Assembly (NCBI GenBank): GCA_003991915.1
Contig: RQTK01000002.1
Span: 1,346,503-1,410,502, forward strand
Origin: Elysia chlorotica
Lineage: Eukaryota > Mollusca > Gastropoda > Plakobranchidae
DNA length: 64,000 nt
Direction of reading: 5' to 3'
In this document: in pieces, positions 37,898-50,400 of the stretch
How the letters are laid out: the number at the start of each line of letters is the position of its first letter
Numbering within the stretch: position 1 is the first letter of the stretch
Position numbers and translations under genes: made by a program
Notes under the pieces: generated by a model
The model's input: only the letters and a program-made list of their open reading frames with translations
The model's database searches: none
Told to the model about the DNA's origin: nothing

Positions 37898-39410
37898 GAA
37901 CCCTGAGGTCTTTAAGCATGCCAGCTTCCGTGGGCGGGTACGAGATTCTGGTCTCCAAGCTATACAGAATACCTTGCTGACAGGCTGACAACTGTAGTCT
38001 ATGCGTTCGACTAACCTTAGTGCTGACCACGGCATGTCCGAAAAACTGGCGGTGGCTCTTTTGTCCCACGCATCACACGCGTTGGACCTACACCGTCGGC
38101 AGGCTTTTAAAGGAGAATGAAAAGAGGAGTTCAACTCCTTATGCACTGCCACCTACCCTGCATCAGGTTCTCTTTTGGGGCCTGATGTAAATGAAAAAAA
38201 TCAAGGAGGTGACAGATTCAATAAGAGTTGCCAAACAAACAAAGAGGTTCCACCCATACAACAAAGCTAGAATATTCCCTTTTTTTAGGCCAGTGCCAGC
38301 CTTGGAAAACAAAAAGGAGGCGGGCACAGCTGGGGAGGCAACCAGTATCCCAACCAACATCATTAATGGCAAAACAACTGGCACCACCAGAAAAAGTTTC
38401 TTCCCAAAAAGTAGCAGTAAAGGTAGTAGATGCAGACTATGGGGGCAGAATAAAATATTATGTTAAGGAATGGGAAAAATTTACTTCAGACAAATTCATT
38501 TTAGAATGAGTGAGAGGTTGCAAATTGAATTTTAGCTCTATCCCACTTCAGGCGAAGCTGCCACATGAGATAAGCTTTAAAACAGAGATTCTTGAGTTTG
38601 AAAGAGAGGGGGTTATAGAGAAATGTGGGCATGAAAAGGTGAATTCATCAACAATGTTTTTCTCAGAGAGAAACGAGAGAAAGAAAATGTGCAGAAGAAG
38701 TACAGAATGATTCTGAACATGAAAAATCTTAACAAAGAATACATTCATTATGTTCATTTCAAAATGGACTCGCTTGAATCATGCCTAAATTTAATGGAAG
38801 ACTCTTGTTACACGGCAAGCTAAGACCTGGCTAATGCTTTTCAATCCGTCTCCAAAGACCCTAGATTCACTAAATTTCTCAAGTTAAGGGTTAACACTCA
38901 ACTGTACAAGTACCTCGTGTTGCCACAAGAATACAGAGATAGTCCTAGAATTTTCACAAAAATCACTAAGCCCATAGTGGCCCATCTTCATGAGAAAGGG
39001 ATTCTGTGTAGTCTTTATATTGATCACCTGTATATTCACGGTTCTACTTATGAAGAATGTCAATAAGGTGTAAGTTATGCCATTCAAACATTTCAATCAT
39101 TAGGGTAAAAAATCTCTCCTTATCTAGTCTGATCCCCTCACAAGAGATTGCTCATTTAGGATTTAATCTTAACTCACTGACGATGTCAGTCTCCTTGGGC
39201 AAAACTAAACAAGACCATGTTCAACACATGATCAAAGCTGCACTATCCCAACCTCTCTCAGTAAGGGGGCTAGCTTACCTCATGCTAAATAATGATTAGA
39301 CAAATTGGATTGACAGACAGCGCAAGGACACAATTCAAAACCAACCAAAACTGTATAAATATTGAAAATAATGTTAATGTCAAAAACAGCAAAAATTGCA
39401 TCTCTGCGTG

Positions 39411-39516
39411 CATGAAAAACTAGATGAATGTCTAGATACATGAAAAACTAGATGAATGTCTACATACATGAAAAACTAGATGAATGTCTACGTACATGAA
39501 AAATTAGATGAATGTC
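39411..39516 (+). repeat. 28-bp minisatellite, about 3.8 copies
   Basis: Units start at 39411, 39439, 39467 and 39495 with core CATGAAAAACTAGATGAATG. Only a few substitutions separate the units. It sits just after the DIRS-like relic and before the 3' end of the DUF389 gene. Confidence 0.9.
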
Positions 39517-40024
39517 CTGAAGAGATTTTTGTGTCTGTTCACAAAATTAAAAACACTCAGAAAAATAAAAGAATCAAAAAGATGGTATAAAGTTAGGTTA
39601 TCTTACATGCTAAGGAGAGCTCAGGAAAAAAAATGAGGAATTCGCATTGTGTGCAAAATAGTGCTGTAGGATCGTAATCAATTTAAACACTATATGATGG
39701 CATTTTGTCTATGCCTGCAAAATAAAAACAATTCTATACTTTTTTTTTTATACATTAAACTTTTTGCTTAACAACTATATATCTCCACACAACTTTTTGG
39801 AATATGCTTATTTGGTGTCTGATCCTGGATTACTGTCTCATCATGCTCATTAACCACTATTTTACCAAATGATATTTCCTCAACTAGTAAATCTATTATT
39901 TACTATTACATTCTTGTTAACTTGCCAAGATTGCTCATGTATAGATAAGAATTAATATCAAGTTATCTTTAAAAAAGTTTTAAAAAGCTGTGGTTTGTAA
40001 GCCAGGGTACTTTCAACAACAAAA

Positions 40025-43000
40025 TTACACAGGTATATGTGATTGGTTTTCAACCAAAGGCATTGATTCTTGTTCAGCTATGGTTGGCATTGCCGTTGAT
40101 GACTTTGAACCTTCTTCCCTCATTCTCTCACTCTCAGGTACCTTTGCAATCTGGAAACGGCTCACTTTGGGGATGGCAAATTTTGGATAGAGCCCATCGG
40201 AGGAAATACTTCGAGGTGACATCAACCCACTGCGCAGCTGCCCTGGTGGTATGTAACGATGAATTGTGAAATAACTGCTGTCACTGTCGATGTTTTCACT
40301 TGCTATGTTTTCACTGCAAGTTAGGTCGATAGTAGGCAGGCTCTGATCAGACTTGCGGCGTCTGAGCTGGCGTAGCTCAACGTCACTGCCAGTGACAAAC
40401 TGGTGGTCTCCCTTTCCACCAATCTTTCTTCCCAGATTGACTGTTTTGTATGGTCTGTCGTCTAAATGAGAGGCTGAATCTGAATCAGTTGGACTCCGGT
40501 AACTGGACTGAAAACATATTGAAAAACAAGCTGCAATCATGATTTGACAAAGACTTAACACATTGCATGCATGCCAAATTTGCATAAATTGATTGTGTGG
40601 TTCATAACGCAAAAAGTTTAAAAAGTAATTGAGAAAAAAAGAAGTCATTTAATTTGTTTTTTATTAACAAAAAGTCAACACTTTTGAAAAGATATCAAGA
40701 ATCTCCCTATTGCTGATATCCATTCGTTTTACTTTATGATCATTACTAATCTACACCAGCTCTGAATAGACACAGATTACAATGAAAATCGAGCATACGT
40801 TTTGTAATTTAGACATTCACACTACAGTTGGTTTGTGTAGCCTTTCCACCCAGCTTAACATATACATACTTTCTCAACAATGATATCAAAGAAAAAAGTA
40901 TTTTAATCATTTTTGATTTCTCAAATACACCTTTAGAGAAAATATTCTATTGACTGGCGAGATTCTAAGTATTGTTTCCAAGCCTCAATATTCGTTATAC
41001 CATGGCTGTGTACGTTTTCATTTCTCTGATGTCATAGAGGGGCTTAGAGTTCAAGTTGTAGTTACCAGAATAAGGGGTCAATATTTCTTTGGTTGTAACT
41101 AAAAATTCCCTACAGAAGCCTTTGATGAATTTGTTTCAGCTATTCTTCATTTTGTGGCAGACATTAGGGCAAGATATATCATTTCTAAAAAAATGTTTTC
41201 ATTGATCCTGAGATAGACTGATTTCAAAGAGCAAAAAATCCCTTAGGTATACCTAGATCCCCTCCTTTCTAGACCATAGGAAATATCTATAGGCTAACCT
41301 TATTCTTACATTATATCTAGGTCTATAGCATGGGCAAGAAAAAAATAATTTCAAGAATTCTTATTTTGTTCTTTTAAAATTCATTTGGTAAAATTCGTCG
41401 TTTTTCTTTAACCATTTGAGTGTGAGGGATCATATTCAACCCCTATTTCGGAGGCAATAATACAAATTTAAATTTTCATTACCGTGAATACTGAGTGGCT
41501 GTCAATTTTTTCATTCTCTGGTTCAAATCGTCATTGTCTCTGCCACTTTCAGAACATAATTCATTGGAGTTTTATTTAAAAGTGATGTCAAATTCTTTAC
41601 AGTTTTGTTCTATGGGTATATCATTTCTAAAAATATACCTGAGCACTCAAGTGGTTAAACTTAAAACCTATTAAATTTGTTGACAGAAAATACTAAGGTT
41701 TAATCCTAACAAGCTGACGTTCCAGTCAGCCTGGATGGGGGCTGTGTCACATATGTCCTGAGGGCTCTGGCTGGAAAGGGTTAAGAATAACAGAAAATTG
41801 ACATTTTCATTAACATTATTATGACGATCAAAGCACAATCTATTACCAGCTTTTGGCGATTTGTTGATAATCACTTACCCGTTGATTGGATCTGCGAGGA
41901 AATCTCTGTAGAATTTCATTTACTTCAGCACTTTTCTCCACAGCCTGCAACAAAGACAAACAGATGATTTCATGTAATGTACACATTTAAATATATGCAC
42001 ACCTTTTTATTTTATAAAAATGTATCTAATTCTGGGGACGTATCACAGAAGTAACTTTCAGGTGGCCATCAAACAAAAGTTAATGTTGAAAAGTTATCTT
42101 TTTTTCATCGACCACAACTAAAATGTTTATAAACATAAAAAATGATCATGTGTTTTAAACACTAATTGGTAAACATAATTTGAACATAAAAAATGGAGAA
42201 AAAAAATCTCTCAACTGCCATACACTATCAGATATAGCTGCGGCACAGCACAACATAAATTTAACCAATTTAAGTGTAACTCTAAAAATAAAAAAATACA
42301 ATTTTTAGTTTGACAGTCTAAACTGAAAGTCCACATAGGTGTCTAAAAAAATAAGCTTTAATATTAAGGGTAAAATATGTTGAAAGAATTTTTTTTTCCT
42401 TTTTAAGTCTTATACTTGAAATATAGAGAAATTTCTCTTAAAAGAATCTCAGGTTATTTCGGCCTTTGTAAAGTTGCACCTCCATTATCTTATCAAGCTC
42501 CTCTTCTGTCTCGTCAATTTCTTCATTCAGGATTCCCAGTTCTTTTTTGAATGCCTGAAAACAAAACAAAAAACCTTCATTGACTATTACTGTAGATAAA
42601 AGTCTAAACATTTCCCAGATTAAAACTTATATAACAAAATTATAGCATTGTTTGAGGCATGTGTAGAAGGACAAGCTTTTAGATGAAATGCCCTGTTCTT
42701 CTCTTGAAAATTTTAGTAAATCATTGTCACAAGAATTTTGGTATGGTAAAATTCTCATGCCATACATGATTTTATTATGCTTTTTTAAAAATCATGATGT
42801 ATGCCTCTCAATGAAGTAGGGCAGCTATCCCCGTAGACAATCACTTGATCAAATTAATCAAATCCCTCTCCATCACTATTTCAATTAATGTGATTGCACC
42901 ACTTTCTCACAGAAAAAAAAAAAAGATTTATTTCTTTGATGAGTTGATATAAAACCTCAAGGAGGAATGGATTAACTCAAATAAAGCTGTATGCTTAATT

Positions 43001-44401
43001 TTATGGGGAAGGCAAAGAAAGTGAGTAAAGGGAGATATAAAAAAAATCAGCGAAAAAAAAATTATATTCAAGTGCAGAATGATTGTCATCAAGATCATAC
43101 AAAAGTTTCCTATTAATCTTTGATCACTTCTTAAAAAATCTGCATCCTTAATTCTGGATCACAAGAGACTATGTGTATATATTGTTTCAGCAGTTAGAGG
43201 TAGCCTTTTTTTTTTTTGTTTAAGTACAAAAAATTTAAAAGTCATCTCAACAAAAACTTATCAGGGAAATATTTTTACAAAGTATTTTATCTGTCCAACC
43301 AATGATATAATTGAATTTCATGATGCAACATAAACTCAAATAAAATAGATCCTTTGTCTTGGTGCAAGACAAAACTACCACTTCTGTCAAATTTGTTCTT
43401 ATACTCTATACACATGATAAAAAAAATTTGAAAAAAACATGGCTGGTACTTATATTAACTTACACCAAAACTTACATTTTTCGAAATGCACCAAGAGTTT
43501 TTTACAAGAGTTTTTCATTACCTTGTATTCTTGCATAAACTTGTCTCGCAAAACCAAGGAGCTTTCACCTTTTGTTGTTTGATATGAATCTCTAGCAACC
43601 TAATATAGAAAGGGAGAAAATGTAGACCTATATAGTTTGTTTTTATGTTAAATGTTTGTGGTCCAATGTAATGTTGCATTTTACAAAATTGATATTTGTC
43701 TCAAATGAATTTCACCTGTTTCAAGTATTCATAAAATCGTATCGTTGAAGCTCAAAGTTAAAAATGCATATTTTTAACTTGAAGAGTACTGAGTTTGAAT
43801 GTCATATAAGATCTCTTAAAGATGTTGATCGTGTGTTAAAAAAAATTTTAAGGGGATGTAAACACAGAAGATCCAGGGCTGATATGCTGTGGTCTGCACA
43901 TGTATTACTATCTTCAATATAAGTAGAGAGATTCATTTTGGTTAAAAGTGCCTTTTCAGTCAAGTGCAAGCTTTTAGTCTTGTCTTGTTTGTTTCATTAA
44001 ATTTAAATAAAAGTTCATATAATGTTCATATTATGTGGATAGAGGTTACTTAGAAATAGATAAAAGGTAGCTGCAGGCGCGACAGTTCAGTTGTAGATTT
44101 CAGCCAGAAGTGATGATGTAGTCTACCTTTAAAAAGAACTAACCATAAGATCAGACAGGGTAACTGAAGAAAACGAAAAACAAAATTCTGAAGAAATTCA
44201 AGAAGCTTTGTTTCAAGGCACATCTCAAAAAAAGCTATGAACTCCCTTGATCCTTCAAAGCATGGTTGAGAGTTGCATACTAACACATTGATAAGCACAA
44301 AATAACTTTATAGTTTACTTTACGATGATTACCTTCAGTGTCTTACAATAAAACTCTTGTTCAACATCAGGAGCAGATGGAAGGGGTGCTACCTCTTTTA
44401 T
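40025..44401 (-). CDS. Exons for the C-terminal tail of the DUF389 protein
   Basis: Exons 44401-44333, 43599-43522, 42554-42480, 41944-41879, 40507-40025. All enter and leave in phase 0, so cassette skipping would keep the frame. The first four encode charged helical sequence (for example LGILNEEIDETEEELDKIME then AVEKSAEVNEILQRF). The last exon encodes a 160-residue Ser/Arg-rich tail containing RRRKSDQSLP, a plausible basophilic-kinase or 14-3-3-type site (inference). Confidence 0.82.
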
Positions 44402-47400
44402 CTTAAATAAAACAATTTGTAAAGAGAGAAAAATGAATTGGTTATGATATGAATTTAAGTACATTATGCATTTATGTACATGTAGCACAACATGCCACTA
44501 AAAGAATGTAACTTGTATATATTAGAATTGTAAAGAAATAATTGGCTTCATGCACTTTCAAAAGAATTGTAAAAATGCTGATGGTCTAGATTGCATGGCC
44601 TTTCTACATTATAACAAATCTCACTAAGTTACTTTGACTCATTCCTTCTTTTGAATTGTCACTGACATCCCTACAGAAACTCATTTCAGTTAATTGTCAC
44701 CTTTCATTAATCTTAAGTTACCCCTGTCTCAAAATGTATGCAATAGTCACTGAAATTAATTCCCTTTCTTTCCTTAAGCACAGTCTATTAAGTATTTTAG
44801 CACTATTTCAAGCAATGCATAAATATTCATGATGGTAATACACTCACCTTAAGCACAAATACTCCCATCACAATGATGCAGAGAATGTTAAGGATGGTAA
44901 GAAAGAGCGAGACTAATCCTAACACGACACTCTCTGTTACCATATTGCAGAAATAGTGCTGAGAATATGTATTATCCAAAAGTGATGGGCAGCTAGTGCC
45001 AAAAGCGTATCCATATCGCTCCTCTGTCTCGCCAAGTGAGTCATTGGAAAAAACTCTAGACACATTCACCTGAAACACAGAAAAAAAATAAAATAAAATC
45101 GATAAACTACTTAAATATTTGAAATAGTTACTCGAGTCTTCTTGATCCCTTCTTTTCTCTTTGACATACAAAATTAAAGGCATCTAAATGCATTTTTTTA
45201 AGGAAAGCACCCTAATTACTTAAAAACATAAGAACATGTCATCGCTATGATGCGCAGAGTATGCAATGATAATAATAATAATATGAACTAAATATTTTTT
45301 GCAAACCGAAAATATTCTTAACATTAATAACAATTTTCAAGAACAAATCGTGCTAATTCAAGTAGATCATTAAGATATTGAAACTGATAGGTATTCTCTA
45401 GATACAAATCTTTATCTATCAATCTCACCCTTTTCTCTAGAGAAGGAGGAACAAAAGCAACTAATACAGCGTTTGCCCATAGAAGTCCCTGAAAAAAGAA
45501 AAGAAGAAGTCTTTATATCTCTTAACCGATTAAGCCCGCCACGCCACTTGAGTGCCGCACTGTGAAAGAACTACTGGTTCCCCTCGCAGCTACTTCACTG
45601 ACTTAGCACCTCCCGACTGGACACTGCGCGGTGCAGAATAACTGCCACTGGTAGTCGCCCTCATTCATCCTTTATTACGGTTATTTCACCGATGATAGCC
45701 TGGATCTCTAACTAAGAAAGGAAAGGGCTGAGGAAGAGCAAGATACACCCCGTGGAGATCTTGGGTAACCTGGCGGTGTTTTGTCCCTGTGTATAAATGG
45801 TTGAACCATTGATGTAGGGGAAGATGGTGATGAAAGCCATGCTTTGACTGATTCACATAGAAGTGTCAAACACCGCCCCACGAGACACAAAGACAGACAG
45901 ACACACACACTGATGTAGGAGGTCAAAGGTTCGATCCTCAGCTGATATTTCCATTTTTGTATTGTAGAACTTTCAATTGGTGCTACAAGGGTTCAGAACT
46001 CGTAGCCCTTTCAGTCCAGAGACACACAGGAGGAATGTTGTTCCATGTAAGAAAGGATTCAAACTGAAACATATCACACCCACAGCCATTTCAAATTAAA
46101 TAAGTTTCATTGTGATCACCTGCAGGATAGAAAGTAATAACTAGCTTCTCCTTTATTCCTCCCACACAATTTGTAATAAACGATTATTGAAAAGCAGAAA
46201 CCATTACAATAGTGAAATCAACCAACTTCTCAGCACAATAGAAATATATAGTTTTATGAAATTATAACTGGAAATAATGAGGGGGGAAAAAAAGCGGTGA
46301 TAACAGTGCAACACTCAGAGCATCAGTTAATAAGGTGAACAGTATTGCCACACAACATTTTTTCACACCTACTCACATGTACCAGATCCAAGACTGGCCA
46401 TCTGACCACAGGGTGGCCTTCAAAGCGCTGCATGGGTTAAAAAGTAGTTTTTTAAAAGAGACTAATGCACATCTAAAAGAATGCATGGGAACACACATAC
46501 AGACAGACAGACAGACACACACACACATGCTCACTCTCTTTTTTTTTATGTAAGGGTACAGCAATTATATCTTTTATACATAAAACTTACTGCATTGACA
46601 GCAGGGGGCAACAGTGATGCGGAGATGGCAACACCCACCAAGGAACCCACTTTTCCTCCCAGTACAGACAAGGCTACACCGGCACCTGACGGAATGGCAA
46701 TTAGGACACCCACTGGCAAGGATCGGAGTGCCCCTCTACAAAAGCAGAATTTACCGATTATTTTTTATTATTTAAGTATCGAATTTATGTGTTATAGTGC
46801 AGTATTTGAGGTATAAACTTTTTTTTTATCAATATTTCCTTCTAAGCAAAAATATTTCTATGATTTCAAAACATGTATACATGTAGATGTTAAACCCAAA
46901 AGCTAGATTACATAGCATTAATTATTTATTTAGGTATTTATTGGAAAATTTTTGTTTATATAAGCAATCTTTCTATCTCTGTATTTAAGAGATTGTTTAT
47001 CTCTTTAATTCTTTTTTTTAGAGATAATGTGAAATTTCAAACATGAGCAATGTTTGACTTTTCTATCATCAAATTTTATCTAAAAAATATCCGCATGAAA
47101 AAGGAATGGCAGCAACAAAAATAATAAGCAAAAAAACATACCAAAAAATAATGCTTTTCAGTGTTTGATAGGGGAATTTTCATCTAAGTATAATAATATT
47201 TTGTTTAAAAGCTTAAAGTATGTAGACAGATATTCAAGTAACACCCGTTTACTTCCTATTCAAATTACGTCAGTTAAGTTGCGACCCCTTAGATTGCAAG
47301 TTCATACTGCGTGCCGGCAGGTAAGCTGATAGGGTTCAAAGTTCAGCCACCGGGGAATCCCTGTTTGAGCTGCGCGCTACAATGTTACCCAATTTTATAA

Positions 47401-50400
47401 TTAAAAGGAATTTTTTTCATGGCTAGCGACAAAAAGAAGACTATAAAAGCAGTTAAAACAGACCGGGATAACAGATAACAGTACAACATGTAAAGCTAGT
47501 TTTGAATAGTAGGCTCACTTTGCAACAATAGAGGTCAGTCCTTTATTTTCAAGCATTGGGTGTTAATAATTCAGGTAATATAATCCGTTCAGGGCTGGAT
47601 AAATTTGTGGCAATTCAGCACAGCCATGAATGGAGTTAAAGAATTTTTAATCATTTTTGCCTGTATCAATGAGTAGTGTATGTGAATTATAGATAAATTA
47701 TTTTGTACATGCTAAGTCAGTACACCAGGTTGTATAACGGTTTTAAGCATGCCAATTTCCTTTGTCTTAGTGAAAAGCTACTGTCATTGTTTTTATCCCT
47801 TGTTTGTTTATTTGATCTTGCGCTTTTTTATAGGCATGTGTTAAAATTTCAAAAGATGTTTACAGGTATAAGGATTTTAGAATTTTTTTTAGTTGTAATT
47901 CTGTTACGAACTCATGCTCCTCTTCTCTCTAGTTTGGTTATAGATGCTTTAGTAAGCTCTCATCTTCCCCCCTTATCTCTCTCTCTCTCCTGCTCGTCCA
48001 AAGCCATATCCTGTATTCACGGGATACAGTGTGCTTCTAGAATGTATTGTTTTGGCATTATTAGTCCATTTATATTTTCAAAACATTGTTATGTACATGG
48101 GTACACATATTTGTGCTTTAGTCTTTGATTGCCACTTGAACCTTCTTAAAGGCAATATTGAGTTCATCATACCTTTCTATTCTCCGAGTGCAAACGCCAC
48201 GTCCAAAATGTGTTATTTGTGTGTATAATCCTTTGTTCTTTTAACTATGCATGGTGAGTTGCTTGTACAGCTGTGATGTATCTATGACAATAAAGGACTG
48301 ATTGTGGCAGGACTGCAGTGTGGTGTTATAGTTATCTAAAATCCTACCTAAGCAGCAATTGAGCCTTTACGAGTGCTGATAGACTTAAGCAGCTCAGGCT
48401 GTTTAAATCTTTTTCAGAAGATATGCGTTAATTTCCCTTTAGTGTGACTGTTCTCCCACATGTTCTGCAAAGTTGGTGCAATCCGTTAAAGTGTTCAGGA
48501 AATAAAAATTAATTTGCATATTTTACTAGTCCATAGTTCCGATATTGAGTCGTTCAATCGCATTTTGTGTTTTATTACACCAGGTTCAATTTTTAGCAAA
48601 TCCACATAGCCTGAGTAAGTCTGGAAAGATGGGGGCTCTTTTTAAAAAATCATATAAAATCACAAATAAACTGACCTCATTTCAAATTTTCACAAAAGTT
48701 TTATATTTATCTGCTTTAACTGGGGACATGTTTTGCTAACGAAAATATTTTTATGTTTTTTTATAGTTAAATTGTTGAATTAAAATATTATACACATTGT
48801 CAGTTCCACCTGTTTCTACCACATAACAGATAATTATATCCTTAATAAGTAAAATAAAAAAAAAAATAACGTTAGTGCGTCTTATTAGCAAGGTTTGGGA
48901 CTTTAAAATGAATCCAAGAAGCATGTATTTTGTTTTAGTAGAACCAGAGTTATAACTGTGATTTCTGAAATAAATAAGGGATTTTTCGTACAAGTATTGC
49001 TATTTCATCTCGTATCCTTATCTTTAGAGCATTTACCTGGAAGACATTTCAATGGTAGGCCAGCTGTCTGAGCTGCGCCAGTTCAGCTGCGCTACTTCCA
49101 AACCTGCAGGAATAAGGCCTACGATGAAGCCTGTAAACAAAGGAGAAGTTTTGTATGACCTGAAATTTTCTTCACTCTTTCTGAAGCCATCTTTTTTAGC
49201 CGCCTCGTTATAAGAAATTTACATACACATATGTTTTACTACTTACACAGTGTTATTTTTTATGTGGGTTCTGTGCCGTCTAAAAAAAAAGTTTTTTCCT
49301 TACATAGTTCAACTTCAAGCAATGAATCTATTTACATGAGCACTTAAACACCAATTTTCTGAAAAATGTTTAGTTGCACATGTTTTCTTTAATTCTTAAT
49401 AGCAGTAATCCCATCAGGGCCATTAATTACTATGACAAGGTATTATATTTTTCCTACAAATATATGTAAATTTTACCTGTCTTACCTGATAAGAATAACT
49501 TAAAAAAGAACTCTTCTCTTAACTTCATAAACTTCTCAGCATTACATCTGCTTGTTGTTGACTATTATTAGGATTGAGGTTGATGATAACTGTTGCATGA
49601 GCATGAATGTAGCCATTTCAATTCCATAGCCAAAGTTCACAAAGGGGGTCTAAATCTAGTTTCTAACATCCAATTAAGTCTGAGGTTACTTACCCACTGC
49701 AATGCAAATGCCCAGACCTTTCAATTCTGACTTGATGCCTAACCTCAACAATCTCGTATTACGAATCACAGTTCCTAACACTCCAGCAAGAATAGGACCC
49801 TAAGTACAAACGGAACAGATTAGTTTACACCAATCAATATAATTTAAATTAGTTCTTACTATAAATGAAACCACATTTTTTATGTTCTGATTCCACCAAA
49901 CTATTAATTGATTCCATTTGATAATAAATAATAACAAATAATGAATAATTATTGGATGATTTAAATATATGATCTATCTTAAGCATAAGATTACAAAACG
50001 AATGTTGCAAAAATAATAATACACATTTTTTTCCATTTACAAATTACATGCATTTCAGAAAATTGTTTAAAAAAGCTTAAACATTTCAAAAATCAAATTT
50101 ACTTACCATTAAAGGAGAGATGAGCATACTGGCAACCAACACAACTGAGCTTGCCTCAAGCAGACCCATTAGAGCCACAAGGCTACAAAACATGGAAACA
50201 AGAGAATATCCATTTGTGTCCAATTCAACAATCAATTCTACAAGAGGTATCCACACTGCAAACTTAGAAACTGAAATTACAGCTGGTCAAGATATTATAA
50301 TTGAGTATAATAAAAAAAATTGCTTAACAATATGAAAAAATAATGCAATAGTACAGCAGCTGCATGAGGGCCTTTCATATAAACAAAGAAAAACATTTTT

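Larger units (their letters stand above)
36961..39299 (+). pseudogene. Decayed DIRS-like retrotransposon (gag and reverse transcriptase)
   Basis: The gag-like part starts ATGGCGACAAAGG at 36961, is interrupted at 37018-37340 by a LINE fragment, and continues with a Ser/Arg-rich region, then PEVFKHASFRGRVRD and IKEVTDSIRVAKQTKRF. The RT part shows GGRIKYYVKEWEKFTSDKF, MILNMKNLNKEYIHYVHFKM, DLANAFQSV, PRIFTKITKPIVAHL, YIDH where YIDD is expected, then IAHLGFNLNSLTMSVSL. These are DIRS/Ngaro-type hallmarks. Stops, frameshifts and the altered catalytic box show it is dead; RNase H and tyrosine recombinase parts are missing downstream. Confidence 0.82.

Noticed and set aside
39411..39516. CRISPR-like array
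   Set aside because: The 28-bp units are directly adjacent with no spacers, in eukaryotic DNA; it is a minisatellite.
47703..48128. 141-codon hydrophobic open frame, + strand
   Set aside because: Leucine/phenylalanine bias follows from T-rich DNA, and it lies antisense in an intron of the DUF389 gene beside a LINE-like 3' end.
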